Positions 44,469-53,605 of a stretch of 64,000 nt of DNA are shown here, piece by piece. The notes beneath the pieces were generated by a model. That model did no database searches and was not told the DNA's origin. It saw only the letters and a list, made by a program, of their open reading frames with translations. The stretch's first letter is position 1. Each line of letters starts with the position of its first letter. The translations under genes were made by a program, and so were the position numbers. Source of the stretch: an uncultured Paracoccaceae bacterium (GTDB lineage: Bacteria > Pseudomonadota > Alphaproteobacteria > Rhodobacterales > Rhodobacteraceae); contig CAMFGW010000001.1 of NCBI GenBank assembly GCA_945952025.1, positions 1-64,000 of the forward strand. Direction: 5' to 3'.

Positions 44469-47065
44469 GGCTGGCCCTGTCCTGGCTGGTGGCTGTCCTG
44501 ATGGGCCTGGCCTTGCCCGCAGCGGCGGCGCCGATCGCGGTCGAGACGGGCGAGCATGACGGCTTCACCCGCATCGTCCTGCGGCCCACCGCGCCGGTCG
44601 ACTGGCAGCTCGGCCGCCGAGCGGATGGCTATGAGTTGCGCATTGCGGGGGCCGATGTGGCCTTTTCGACGGATGGCGCCTACCAAAAGATCGGGCGAAG
44701 CCGGCTCGCGGACCTTGCGGTGACCCCGACCGGCCGTGGCCTGTCGCTAACGCTGGCCTGCGATTGCCACGTGCGGGCCTTTTCCATGAAGAGCGGCGTC
44801 ATTGTCATCGACGTGACGGATGGCCCGGCGCCCGGAAACGGCCCGTTCGAAAAACCGCTCGCCGCTGAAGAGGCGGCAGCTCCAGCCACAATGCCCGAAG
44901 ACGCGACCTCTGCGCCCCCGGCAGCCGCAGGAAGTGCTTCCGCGTTTTCGGGCGGTCAGGCCCAGCCATTGGCGCCTGCGGTTGCCTATGCCAGGCTGCC
45001 AGACCCCTTGCCGACGCAGGGCGACCTGCCCGTGGCTGACCTGCCCTCACCCTTTGCGCCCGAGAACTTCCGCGGCCGCGCCCACGGGTCAGCCGCGCCG
45101 CCAATTGAGGGCACAGGGGCGCTGCCGACGGCAGCGCATGAACCAGCTGCCAGCGAGGCCTCGCCGCCGGTTGCCGCGCCCGCGACCTTCGATGCGGCGC
45201 CCTCGGTGTCGGTGTTGCCCGGATCCCCCTTGCCGAACCTGCCGACTGCGACGGCCCAGGCGGCCGAGGTCGATCTCTTTCGTCAATTGAGCCGGGCGGC
45301 ATCGCAAGGTTTCGTCGAGCTGGCCAACCCGCCCCCGACGACCGCCGCCCGGGCCCACCGTACGGCAACGGAGCAACCACCGGTGTCAGAGCCCGACCCG
45401 CCGCCGGCGGAGGATCCGGTCGCCGGCTTCCGCATCGAGACGAGCCTCGACCGCGACACCCCTGCGCGGCAGGCCGCGTCTGCAGTCACGGCAGCCGGCA
45501 ATGCCTGCCCGACCGACGATCGGCTTGCCCTGTCCACCTGGTCGGACGGCCGACCGCCGGCCGACCAGATCGCCGATGCGCGGGCGGCCCTCGTCGGCGA
45601 GTTCGACCGGGCAGAGCCTGAGGGCATCGGTCGGCTCGCGCGGCTTTATCTTGCGTTCGGCATGGGCGCGGAGGCGCGGCAGATGGTGCAGTCCTTCCCG
45701 GTCGAAGTGCCCGACGCGCGCCTTCTGGCCGATATGGGCCGGGTCATGGAGGACGAGCCAGTCCCCGCCTCGAGCCCGCTGAACGGCCTTCACGACTGCG
45801 AGACCGCAGTGGCGCTCTGGGCCTTTCTGGCCGCTCCGGATTCGGCCTCGGTCAAGTTTGTCGACACGTCGGCCGTCGTGCGGGCCTTTTCGGCCCTGCC
45901 CCTGCCGGTGCGATCGCTGCTCGCGCGCCGCCTTGCGCTGCGCCTCACCGACGTCGGCGCGACCGAAGCCGCTAGGGCCGTCCGCAATGCCCTTGCCCGC
46001 GACCACACTGCCGATCCGCGGCTAGTCAGCCTGATGGATGCCGAGCGCGCATTGACCGCGGTGCCGGGGCAACCGGCGTCGGCATCGAGCGCGCAGGAGG
46101 CGGCGCGGGTGGATCTCGAAGCGGTGGCGCAGGGGTCGGACCCCCTGGCCGACGCGGCGATCCTGCGGCTCGCGGACGAGGCGAACCGGCGCCACGAGCC
46201 GATGGGCGACAGCGATTTCACGGCCCTGACCGCCCTGACGACCGAACGCCGGGGCACGCCGGAAGGGCAGTCCCTCGGTCGGGCGCTAGGACTGGCCCTT
46301 GCGCTGCGCGGCGATTTCGACGGAGCCTATGCGCGGTTGAAAATGAGCGGCGCCGGCGAGCCGGACAGTGGCCCGGACGGCGGCATGATCGCGGCCTTTG
46401 CCTGGATCCTGGCGGACAAGGGTGACGATCCGACCGTACTGCGTTTCGGCCTGGCAACCCCGAGCCCCCTTGAGGCGCTCACCCCGGCATCACCCGAAAG
46501 GTCGGCCCTGGCCCGTCGCATGTCCGACGCGGGTTTTCCCGCAGCGGGACTCGCGTTTCTTGGCGAGGGGGGGCAGCAGACCCCGGCCGGGCGGCTGATC
46601 GCCGCTGCGGCCGCACTTCAGGATGGGGACGGCGCTTCGGCCCTTGCGAGCCTCGATGGCATCGGGGCGGACGCCAGCCCCTCGGACCGACATGCGGCCG
46701 CGCGGCTGCGGGCCGGGGTGCTGATCGCGACGGGTGAGGTTGACCAGGCCGCGCCGATCCTTCAGGCGCTGGGCGACAGCGAGGGCGCGGCGGCGGCGGA
46801 CTGGCAGGCCGGAAACTGGGCGGAGGCGGCCGCAGGCTCGCACCGGCTGAAGGAGGCGGTCGATGCGCTGGGGCTGGCCGGGGCGGCGCCGTCGGCCGGT
46901 GCGGCTGACGAAGCGGTAACGCTTGCCGCCAGCAAGGCGCTGATCGACGACAGCGCGCGGGCGCGGACCGCGCTGGGTCAATTGCTGGACCTGGACGGGG
47001 CTTCGACCACATCCGCAACGACGCCTGCACCATCAACCGCCGCGCCGAAACCGGCCGGACCGTGA
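44465..47065 (+). CDS. Large exported protein of the flagellar cluster (AMIN-like start, helical-repeat C-terminus), function unknown
   Basis: 866 residues with a signal peptide (about 1-21, ALPAAAA). The first 115 residues look like an AMIN-type peptidoglycan-associated fold (TRIVLRPTAPVDWQLGRRAD, ending VIVIDVTDG). A long Pro/Ala/Thr-rich disordered region covers about 120-340. The C-terminal half is helical and repeat-like, resembling TPR solenoids (LGRALGLALALRGDFDGAYA, then ALASLDGIGADASPSDRHAA). It is coupled to motA by ATGA. This suggests a periplasmic motor-associated protein; no named family was identified. Confidence 0.8.
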   Translation: MRLALSWLVAVLMGLALPAAAAPIAVETGEHDGFTRIVLRPTAPVDWQLGRRADGYELRIAGADVAFSTDGAYQKIGRSRLADLAVTPTGRGLSLTLACDCHVRAFSMKSGVIVIDVTDGPAPGNGPFEKPLAAEEAAAPATMPEDATSAPPAAAGSASAFSGGQAQPLAPAVAYARLPDPLPTQGDLPVADLPSPFAPENFRGRAHGSAAPPIEGTGALPTAAHEPAASEASPPVAAPATFDAAPSVSVLPGSPLPNLPTATAQAAEVDLFRQLSRAASQGFVELANPPPTTAARAHRTATEQPPVSEPDPPPAEDPVAGFRIETSLDRDTPARQAASAVTAAGNACPTDDRLALSTWSDGRPPADQIADARAALVGEFDRAEPEGIGRLARLYLAFGMGAEARQMVQSFPVEVPDARLLADMGRVMEDEPVPASSPLNGLHDCETAVALWAFLAAPDSASVKFVDTSAVVRAFSALPLPVRSLLARRLALRLTDVGATEAARAVRNALARDHTADPRLVSLMDAERALTAVPGQPASASSAQEAARVDLEAVAQGSDPLADAAILRLADEANRRHEPMGDSDFTALTALTTERRGTPEGQSLGRALGLALALRGDFDGAYARLKMSGAGEPDSGPDGGMIAAFAWILADKGDDPTVLRFGLATPSPLEALTPASPERSALARRMSDAGFPAAGLAFLGEGGQQTPAGRLIAAAAALQDGDGASALASLDGIGADASPSDRHAAARLRAGVLIATGEVDQAAPILQALGDSEGAAAADWQAGNWAEAAAGSHRLKEAVDALGLAGAAPSAGAADEAVTLAASKALIDDSARARTALGQLLDLDGASTTSATTPAPSTAAPKPAGP

Positions 47066-47235
47066 GGTGCATCAGGCCTTGCAGGGCGGAAGCCGCACGG
47101 GGTCGCGCCGGAGCCGGGGCGCCATAGCGTCCAGGTGCGCCGCCGGTCCAAGGACCGTGATGTGGTTCGGGCGCTAACCCTTTTTCAACCCTCTCGCCCT
47201 AACGTCCGAGGCCAGGAAACAGGGGAGCGGTCAGA

Positions 47236-48387
47236 ATGGCCAGCGACATCGCGGACAGATCGCGTGACGGGCATGGCGGCGGCTTGCCCGGGTCAAGCGG
47301 TCCGGGCCATGGGCAACAAGGTCGTTCGCCACCGTGCCCGTGCGGCTCGCGCAATGTCCCAAGGTTCGGTCGCCACGACCTGGCGGTCCTCACCCCCCGG
47401 GCCGGGCGCCTCATCCTCGTCGCGTTGGCCATGGCGCTCATCTTTGCTCCGGCCGCCCGAGCGACCCGGACCATCGCCGACCCTTCGTCACTTTGCGAAG
47501 AGGCGATCCGCTTTGCCTCCGACCGCGAGCAGGTGCCGCTGTCCGTCCTGAGCGCGATCGCGCTGAACGAATCGGGGCGGAAGGGGGCTGGCGGGTTCCG
47601 CGCCTGGCCCTGGACGGTAAACATGGAGGGCAAGGGCGTCTGGTTCGACGGGCCGGACGAGGCGCTCGCCTATGCGCGGCGTGAGTTCGATCGGGGGGCG
47701 CGCAGTTTCGACGTGGGCTGCCTGCAGATCAACTATCGCTGGCACGGGCAGAACTTCGCCTCGATCGAACAGATGTTCGACCCGACCTCGAACGCCATCT
47801 ATGCAGCGCGGTTCCTGCGCGCGCTCTACGCCGAGAGGGGCTCGTGGGAGGCGGCGGCGGGGGCCTATCATTCGCTGAACCCGGTCTTTGCCACGCCCTA
47901 TGCCGCGCGCTTCTCGCGGCTGAGGGCCGATTTCCTGAACCGGAACGGTGGCGAGGTGCCGATGGTGCCAGGGCTGGCGCTTGCGTCCTACGGCGGGTCG
48001 CCGGAAGGGATGTCGGACGGGATGTCGGACGGGATGTCGGTCGCCGGCGACTGGGGGGCGCCTGCAGTGACGCAGCCGAACCGGTTTCCCCTGCTGATGG
48101 CCGGCGGCGGGGCCGGGATCGGCTCGGTCGTCCCGCTCGACAACAATGAGGTAGCGGCGCTTTTCGAGCCCGCGCGGGCGGCGGGCGCATTCGTGAGCGA
48201 CCAGCCCCAGCCCGTCGTGTCCGACGCGGCCAACCCGGCGCCTGACGCTCCCGCCCCCGCGTCTGCCCGCCCCGCACCAGCCGCCCTGTCAGCCCTCTTT
48301 CCCGGCGGCACCGGCCTTGACGCCTTCCTTGACACCCCTTCCCCGGCAGGCGCGCCTTCGCCGCTTCCGAACCTGCCCTCGCCATGA
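47236..48387 (+). CDS. Lytic murein transglycosylase (SLT domain), likely flagellum-associated
   Basis: 383 residues. A hydrophobic export segment (LILVALAMALIFAPAARA) follows about 55 basic residues. The lysozyme-like SLT domain has the catalytic Glu in LSAIALNESGR and the partner motifs FDVGCLQINYRWH and AAGAYHSLNP. A Pro/Ala-rich tail follows. GGGAG lies eight bases before ATG 47236. Because the FlgJ-like protein lacks a muramidase domain, this enzyme probably opens the cell wall for the rod, as SltF does in Rhodobacter sphaeroides. The stop overlaps flhA (ATGA). Confidence 0.82.
   Translation: MASDIADRSRDGHGGGLPGSSGPGHGQQGRSPPCPCGSRNVPRFGRHDLAVLTPRAGRLILVALAMALIFAPAARATRTIADPSSLCEEAIRFASDREQVPLSVLSAIALNESGRKGAGGFRAWPWTVNMEGKGVWFDGPDEALAYARREFDRGARSFDVGCLQINYRWHGQNFASIEQMFDPTSNAIYAARFLRALYAERGSWEAAAGAYHSLNPVFATPYAARFSRLRADFLNRNGGEVPMVPGLALASYGGSPEGMSDGMSDGMSVAGDWGAPAVTQPNRFPLLMAGGGAGIGSVVPLDNNEVAALFEPARAAGAFVSDQPQPVVSDAANPAPDAPAPASARPAPAALSALFPGGTGLDAFLDTPSPAGAPSPLPNLPSP
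48007..48042 (+). repeat. Three tandem 12-base units within the transglycosylase gene
   Basis: The unit GGGATGTCGGAC occurs twice exactly and a third time with one change (final AC to TC). It encodes the repeated GMSD tetrapeptide in the linker after the catalytic domain. The unit length keeps frame. Confidence 0.8.
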
Positions 48388-50465
48388 CCCCGCGCGCGCT
48401 TTCGCTCTTTCATCCGACGGTGCTCCTGGCGCTCGCCATGATGGCGATCATCGCCATGATGATCCTGCCGATGCCGGCCTGGATCCTCGATGCCGGGCTC
48501 GCGGCCTCGTTCGCGATCGCGATCCTGATCTTCACGCTCACGCTCTTCATCGAACGGCCGCTCGATTTTTCCTCGTTCCCGACCATCCTCCTGGCCTCGC
48601 TGATGCTCAGGCTCGCGCTCAACGTCTCGTCGACGAAGCTCATCATCGGGCAGGGGCACACGGGCACGCAGGCCGCCGGCAAGGTGATCGAGGGCTTTGC
48701 CATGTTCATCATGTCGGGCTCGGTCCTGATCGGGCTCGTGGTCTTCGGCGTCCTGCTGATCGTCAACTTCATCGTCATCACCAAGGGGGCCGGCCGCATG
48801 GCCGAGGTCGGCGCGCGCTTTGCTCTCGACGGGATGCCGGGGCGGCAGATGGCGATCGACGCCGACATGAACGCGGGCGCGATCGACCATGCCGAGGCGC
48901 GGGCGCGGCGCGAGCGCGAGCAGGCGGAGACCACCTTTTTCGGCTCACTCGACGGGGCGTCGAAGTTCGTGAAGGGCGATGCGGTCGCGGGGCTTCTGAT
49001 CACGCTTCTGAACCTGGTCGTGGGCCTGTCGATCGGGATCGGCGTCCATGGCATGCCTGCGGGCCGCGCGCTTGAAACCTATGCGATCCTGACCGTGGGC
49101 GACGGGCTGGTGAGCCAGATACCGGCAGTCATCATCTCGATCGCCTCGGCGCTGCTGCTGTCGCGGGGCGGGACGAAGGGGGCGGCCGACAAGGACATCC
49201 TGCGCCAGCTCGGCCAGCATCCGGCGGCGCTTGGCACGGTCGCGGTGCTGATGGCGCTCTTCGCGCTGGTGCCGGGCTTGCCCTTCGTGCCCTTCATGAT
49301 CGGCGCCGCCCTTCTGGGGGGCGCGGCCTGGATGCGCCGCCGCACGCAAGCGACCGAGGCCGCCGCCGAGATGACGGGTGTTGCGCTGGTCGAGCCGCCC
49401 CGGGCGCGGTCGATGGGCGACATGCTCGACATCGACGACATCCATGTCGAGTTCAGCCCCGAACTTGTGAGCATGGTCCTTGACCCCGCGACCGGGCTCG
49501 ACGCGCGGATCGCCAACATGCGCGCCCATATCGCAACCGGCTACGGGCTGATCCTGCCCGAGATCCGACTGACCGACGATGCGACCCTGGCCGAGGGGAT
49601 GTACCGCATCCGCATCCAGGGCGTCGAACAGGCCGCGGACCGGCTTTACCCAGACCAGGTGCTGGCGCTTCTGGGCGGCGATGCCGTGGCGATCCCGCCC
49701 GGTGGTGATGTGAAGGAGCCGGTCTATGGTGCGCCGGCGCGCTGGATTTCGCGCGTCCAGCAGGAAGAGGCGGTGCTGGCCGGCGCCACGGTCGTCGCAC
49801 CCGCCGAGGTCCTCGCGACGCACCTCCTGGAGGTGGTGAAGCGCAACTTCGCCCGGCTTTTGACCCTGAAGGCGCTGCGGCGCCTTCTGGCCGAGACGGT
49901 GAACCTCAGCGATCCGATCCGGGCCGAGGCGAACCGCAAGCTGATCGAGGAGCTGATCCCCGAAAAGGTGCCGGTCGACCTGCTTCTACCGGTCCTGCGG
50001 CATTTGCTGGACGAGCGCGTGTCGATCCGGAACCTGCCCCTGATCCTCGAGGCGATCGCCGAGGGGCGCGGGCTCGGGCCGCCCGAGGCGGTCTGCGAAC
50101 ATGTGCGGCGGCGGCTCGGGTTCCAGCTGGTCGCCGACCTGCGCCGGCCGGACGGGTCGGTGCCGCTTCTGCAACTCGCGCCGGAGTGGGAGGACACGTT
50201 CCGCGCCTGGCAGGTCGAGGGGGAGCGGGGAGGCGGCGATGTGGCGCTGCCGCCCGACCTTTTCAACCGGCTCACCGGCACGATTGCCGAAAAGGTGGCA
50301 CGAAGCGGCGAGCGGGGGCTTTTCCCGGCGCTCGTGACCTCGAGCCGGCGGCGGCGGTTCCTGCATGCGGCCCTCGCGGCCAAGGGGATGCAGACGCCGG
50401 TCCTGTCGTTCGACGAGCTCGGGACCGAGGCGCGCCCCGCCATCATCGGCGTGGTCGCGGCATGA
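48384..50465 (+). CDS. flhA: Flagellar export apparatus protein FlhA
   Basis: 693-residue export-gate protein. Eight hydrophobic helices fill about the first 310 residues. The FHIPEP-family conserved stretch is RPLDFSSFPTILLASLMLRL, then LNVSSTKLIIGQG and FVITKGAGRMAEVGARFALD, then AETTFFGSLDGASKFVKGDA. The cytosolic C-terminal domain, which binds substrates and chaperones, follows (about 340-690). Both ends are coupled by ATGA. Confidence 0.96.
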   Translation: MTPRALSLFHPTVLLALAMMAIIAMMILPMPAWILDAGLAASFAIAILIFTLTLFIERPLDFSSFPTILLASLMLRLALNVSSTKLIIGQGHTGTQAAGKVIEGFAMFIMSGSVLIGLVVFGVLLIVNFIVITKGAGRMAEVGARFALDGMPGRQMAIDADMNAGAIDHAEARARREREQAETTFFGSLDGASKFVKGDAVAGLLITLLNLVVGLSIGIGVHGMPAGRALETYAILTVGDGLVSQIPAVIISIASALLLSRGGTKGAADKDILRQLGQHPAALGTVAVLMALFALVPGLPFVPFMIGAALLGGAAWMRRRTQATEAAAEMTGVALVEPPRARSMGDMLDIDDIHVEFSPELVSMVLDPATGLDARIANMRAHIATGYGLILPEIRLTDDATLAEGMYRIRIQGVEQAADRLYPDQVLALLGGDAVAIPPGGDVKEPVYGAPARWISRVQQEEAVLAGATVVAPAEVLATHLLEVVKRNFARLLTLKALRRLLAETVNLSDPIRAEANRKLIEELIPEKVPVDLLLPVLRHLLDERVSIRNLPLILEAIAEGRGLGPPEAVCEHVRRRLGFQLVADLRRPDGSVPLLQLAPEWEDTFRAWQVEGERGGGDVALPPDLFNRLTGTIAEKVARSGERGLFPALVTSSRRRRFLHAALAAKGMQTPVLSFDELGTEARPAIIGVVAA

Positions 50466-51250
50466 CCGGGCCGATGGCCGACCTGATGGCCTGGGTCCTT
50501 GCCGCCTTTCGCACGGGGGTCGCGACCTATGGGCTGGCCTTCCTGAGGGTGGGGGCGATCATGGCGCTTCTGCCGGGGTTTGGCGAGCGGATGATTCCGG
50601 CGCGCATCCGGCTGGTCGGTGCGTTCGCCATCACCGCCATCGTCGCGCCGGCGGTCGCGGACCGGCTGCCCGCCCTGCCCGATGGTCCCGCGAGCTACCT
50701 GCCGCTGCTTCTGACGGAGACGGCGGTCGGCCTGACGCTCGGCTTCACGCTCCGGCTCTTCATCTTTGCGCTCGAGATCGCGGGCGAGCTTGCGGCCCAG
50801 TCGGGCTCGCTCGCCCAGATGTTCGCGACCGGCGGCGACCCGGCGCCCGCGCTCTCGCACCTTTTGACCTTCGCGGCCTTCGGGCTGATGCTGACGCTCG
50901 GGCTGCACGTCCGCTTCGTCGAGGTGATTATCCTGTCCTATGGCGCCATCCCCGCCGGCACCTTGCCGGGCGCGGGGCTTCTGGCCGACTGGACCATCGC
51001 CCATGTGGCGCAGGCCTTCACGCTCGCCGTCGGGCTCGCGGCGCCCTTCGTGGCGATCGGGCTTCTTTACAACCTCGCGCTCGGCATCGTGAACCGGGCG
51101 CTGCCGGGGCTGATGCTGTCGTTCATCGGCGCGCCGCTCTTGTCGGGCGGTGCGCTTTTACTGGCCGCCGTCGCGCTGCCGTTCCTGATGCAGCATTGGG
51201 CGGCGGCCTTCGAGGGCTTCCTGACCCGGCCGTTCACGGGCGTGCCATGA
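50462..51250 (+). CDS. fliR: Flagellar export gate protein FliR
   Basis: 262-residue membrane protein of the FliPQR gate, with about six hydrophobic helices. Family elements include FLRVGAIMALLPGFGERMIP, the ARIRL turn, ETAVGLTLGFTLRLFIFALE and AGELAAQSGSLAQMF. ATG 50462 overlaps the flhA stop; the frame is open upstream only inside flhA. fliQ, often beside fliR, is absent here. Confidence 0.94.
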   Translation: MTGPMADLMAWVLAAFRTGVATYGLAFLRVGAIMALLPGFGERMIPARIRLVGAFAITAIVAPAVADRLPALPDGPASYLPLLLTETAVGLTLGFTLRLFIFALEIAGELAAQSGSLAQMFATGGDPAPALSHLLTFAAFGLMLTLGLHVRFVEVIILSYGAIPAGTLPGAGLLADWTIAHVAQAFTLAVGLAAPFVAIGLLYNLALGIVNRALPGLMLSFIGAPLLSGGALLLAAVALPFLMQHWAAAFEGFLTRPFTGVP

Positions 51251-51260
51251 GAGGGACCCC

Positions 51261-52319
51261 ATGAGCGAGGACGAAAGCCGCGACCACGAGCCGACACAGA
51301 AAAAGCTCGACGATGCCCGCACCAAGGGCGACCTGCCGCGGTCGGCCGACCTGACGGGCGCCATGGTGATGCTGGCCTTCGCCGGGGTCGCGCTTTTCGC
51401 CGGGGCCGGGCTTCTGGCCGCCTTCGGCCGGGCGGCCGCCGGCCTGATCGAGGGGATCGGCGCACCCGGCCGGACGGGGGCGGCCGGTGGGGCCGTCCTT
51501 GCGATGCTCTGGCCGACGCTGCCCTTCTTCCTGGTGCCCGCGCTTGCGGCCGCCCTGTCGATCGCCGCCCAGCGCGCCTGGGTCTTTGCGCCGAAAAAGC
51601 TGCAGCCCGACCTCAAGCGGTTGGGCCTGATCGCCAATGCCGGCCGCCGGTTCGGGCGGCAGGGGATGGTGGAATTTGCCAAGAACGTCGCGAAACTCGT
51701 GGCGACCGCCGCGCTTGCGGGCTGGTTCATCGCGACGAGCCTGCCGGAGTTGCTTCTGGCCGGGCGGATCGACGGGAGGCCGGCGGCGGCGGTGCCGGTC
51801 GTGGTCCTTGGCCGCTTCCTGATCCTGGCGGCGGGGCTGGCGCTCGCGTTCGGTGCCATCGACTACCTCTGGCAGTTCTTCGACTTCCGCCGCCGCAACC
51901 GCATGAGCCACCAGGAACTGAAGGAAGAATTCCGAGAGGCCGAGGGCGATCCGCACATGAAGGGCGAGCGGCGGGCACGGGCGCGGGCGATCGCCATGAA
52001 CCGGATGCTTGCGGACGTGGCGAAGGCCGACGTGGTCATCGTCAACCCGACGCACTATGCGGTTGCGCTTCGCTGGGCGCGGGGCACTGGCCGCGCGCCG
52101 GTCTGCGTCGCCAAGGGGACCGACGCGGTCGCGGCGCGCATCCGCGAACGGGCGGCGGTCCACGGCATTCCGATCCGGTCCGACCCGCCGACCGCGCGCA
52201 GCCTTCATGCGACTGTCGAGATCGGTCGCGAGATCGGGCGCGACCAGTATGCCGCCGTCGCCGCCGCGATCCGCTATGCCGAGAAGATGCGGGCGCAGGT
52301 GCGGGCGCGCGGGTTCTGA
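51261..52319 (+). CDS. flhB: Flagellar export switch protein FlhB
   Basis: 352-residue protein that changes export specificity from rod/hook to filament subunits. An N-terminal acidic tail (SEDESRDHEPTQKKLDDARTK) leads into four membrane helices. The cytosolic domain contains the autocleavage motif N262-P263-T264-H265 (VNPTHYAVALRW). The conserved linker EFREAEGDPHMKGERRARAR is intact. Starts ten bases after fliR. Confidence 0.96.
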   Translation: MSEDESRDHEPTQKKLDDARTKGDLPRSADLTGAMVMLAFAGVALFAGAGLLAAFGRAAAGLIEGIGAPGRTGAAGGAVLAMLWPTLPFFLVPALAAALSIAAQRAWVFAPKKLQPDLKRLGLIANAGRRFGRQGMVEFAKNVAKLVATAALAGWFIATSLPELLLAGRIDGRPAAAVPVVVLGRFLILAAGLALAFGAIDYLWQFFDFRRRNRMSHQELKEEFREAEGDPHMKGERRARARAIAMNRMLADVAKADVVIVNPTHYAVALRWARGTGRAPVCVAKGTDAVAARIRERAAVHGIPIRSDPPTARSLHATVEIGREIGRDQYAAVAAAIRYAEKMRAQVRARGF

Positions 52320-52346
52320 GGCGGCCGGGGGCAGAAAGGACAGGCG

Positions 52347-52775
52347 ATGAGCAGACAGGCGAAGGATCTGAGGCAACTCGCGGAGCTCGCGCGGCTCGTG
52401 AGCGACCGGGATCTGGCGGAACTCGCGGCCATCGCTGCCGCCCGGCAAGGGGCCGAGGCGCGGCGGCGCGGGCTGATCGAGGGGCTGGCGGAGGCGCGGG
52501 TCCGGGTGGTGGCTGGGGTGGTGCGCGGCGCCGATGATGACAGCGCGCCCGGAGTGGTTGCGTCGGAGCCGGCTGCAGCACAGGTCGCGGGGTTCGCCAC
52601 GCTCGACCGTCATACGGTCGCGGTGATGCGGGGCCTGACGCGAACCGAAGAGGACATCGCGCGGCTGACCGAGGCCTGGCAGGCCCGCCGGCAGGTCGCC
52701 GCACGGTCCTTCGGCCGCGTCTCGGCGCTGGCCGAGATCGCGCGCGAGGCCGCAGGCGGAGCTCGACGGAGCTGA
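52347..52775 (+). CDS. Coiled-coil protein at the end of the flagellar operon, unknown
   Basis: 142 residues, mostly helical and Ala/Arg/Glu-rich (LAELARLVSDRDLAELAAIA; LTRTEEDIARLTEAWQARRQ), with no membrane segment. The size, composition and location 27 bases after flhB resemble small flagellar chaperones such as FliJ, but no diagnostic motif is visible. Confidence 0.65.
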   Translation: MSRQAKDLRQLAELARLVSDRDLAELAAIAAARQGAEARRRGLIEGLAEARVRVVAGVVRGADDDSAPGVVASEPAAAQVAGFATLDRHTVAVMRGLTRTEEDIARLTEAWQARRQVAARSFGRVSALAEIAREAAGGARRS

Positions 52776-52881
52776 GGGGCGGGCGATGGGCTGCCGGGCC
52801 GCCGTCTAGCCGGCAACCGTCGGGGGGCCGACAGGCCGACGGGAGTTCATGGGGTGAAGAGTTCGGACATGGCGAGGGCAG

Positions 52882-53005
52882 ACGGCCAGTGGACTTCCCG
52901 CATCACCGCGCGTCGGGAAGGGCCGTCCGCCCGCAGCGGTTGGGTGGCCTGCGGTCCTGCGCCTATGCGCGCGGCATTATCGCGGCTGGCGCCGCCACCA
53001 ACCGC
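52882..53005 (+). other. Structured intergenic segment upstream of smpB
   Basis: The 280-base gap between the flagellar operon and smpB has two nested-type inverted repeats. ACGGCC (52882-52887) with CTTCCCG (52894-52900) pairs to CGGGAAG (52914-52920) and GGCCGT (52921-52926). GCGGTTGGGTGG (52936-52947) pairs with CCACCAACCGC (52995-53005) with one bulge. It could be a terminator for the operon, a leader of smpB, or a small RNA; no known RNA family was recognised. Confidence 0.4.
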
Positions 53006-53055
53006 CCCGCTCGCGGCTGGACAGGGGCGGTCCGAGCGCCTATCTCTGACCGACC

Positions 53056-53526
53056 ATGGTGCAGAAATCCGACCCCAACTCCAGGCTGATCGCCGAAAAC
53101 CGCCGGGCGCGGTTCGATTATTTCATCGAGAGCGACCTCGAATGCGGGATCATGCTGACCGGGTCCGAGGTCAAGTCGCTCAGGACCGGCCAGTCGAACA
53201 TCGCGGAAAGCTATGCCTCGGTCGAGGGGGGCGAGCTGTGGCTCATCAACGCCCATATCGCCACCTACCTGCAGGCCGGCGTCTTCGGCCATGAGGAGCG
53301 GCGCAAGCGCAAGCTTCTGGTGTCGCGGCGCGAGCTGGCGCGGCTCTGGCAGGCGGTCGGGCGCGAGGGGATGACGCTGGTGCCCTTGACGCTCTATTTC
53401 AACGAGAAGGGCCGGGTGAAGCTGAAGATCGGCGTCGCCAAGGGCAAGAAGCTGGCCGACAAGCGCGAAACGGACGCCAAGCGCGACTGGAACCGGCAGA
53501 AGGAACGGCTCTTGAAGCAGGGCTGA
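53056..53526 (+). CDS. smpB: SsrA-binding protein SmpB
   Basis: 156-residue tmRNA partner for trans-translation. [20 protein letters not shown] and [20 protein letters not shown] are the RNA-binding barrel. [16 protein letters not shown] continues it, and the basic C-terminal tail ([20 protein letters not shown]) mimics mRNA in the ribosome channel. The tmRNA gene ssrA is not in the window. Confidence 0.96.
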   Translation: MVQKSDPNSRLIAENRRARFDYFIESDLECGIMLTGSEVKSLRTGQSNIAESYASVEGGELWLINAHIATYLQAGVFGHEERRKRKLLVSRRELARLWQAVGREGMTLVPLTLYFNEKGRVKLKIGVAKGKKLADKRETDAKRDWNRQKERLLKQG

Positions 53527-53565
53527 GGGGTCGGGGGGCCTGGCGCAGGCCGGGCCGGGGGGATC

Positions 53566-53605
53566 GGGAAACGCATTGCGTTTCCCCCTACCGCTGCGAA
53601 GCGGT
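53566..53605 (+). repeat. Two adjacent perfect hairpins after smpB
   Basis: GGGAAACGC-ATT-GCGTTTCCC (53566-53586) is a perfect 9-base inverted repeat. ACCGCT-GCGA-AGCGGT (53590-53605) is a perfect 6-base stem with a GNRA-type loop. There is no T tract. This may be a transcription end or a copy of a dispersed intergenic element. The remaining 206 bases to the next gene (53606-53811) show no convincing gene. Confidence 0.6.
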
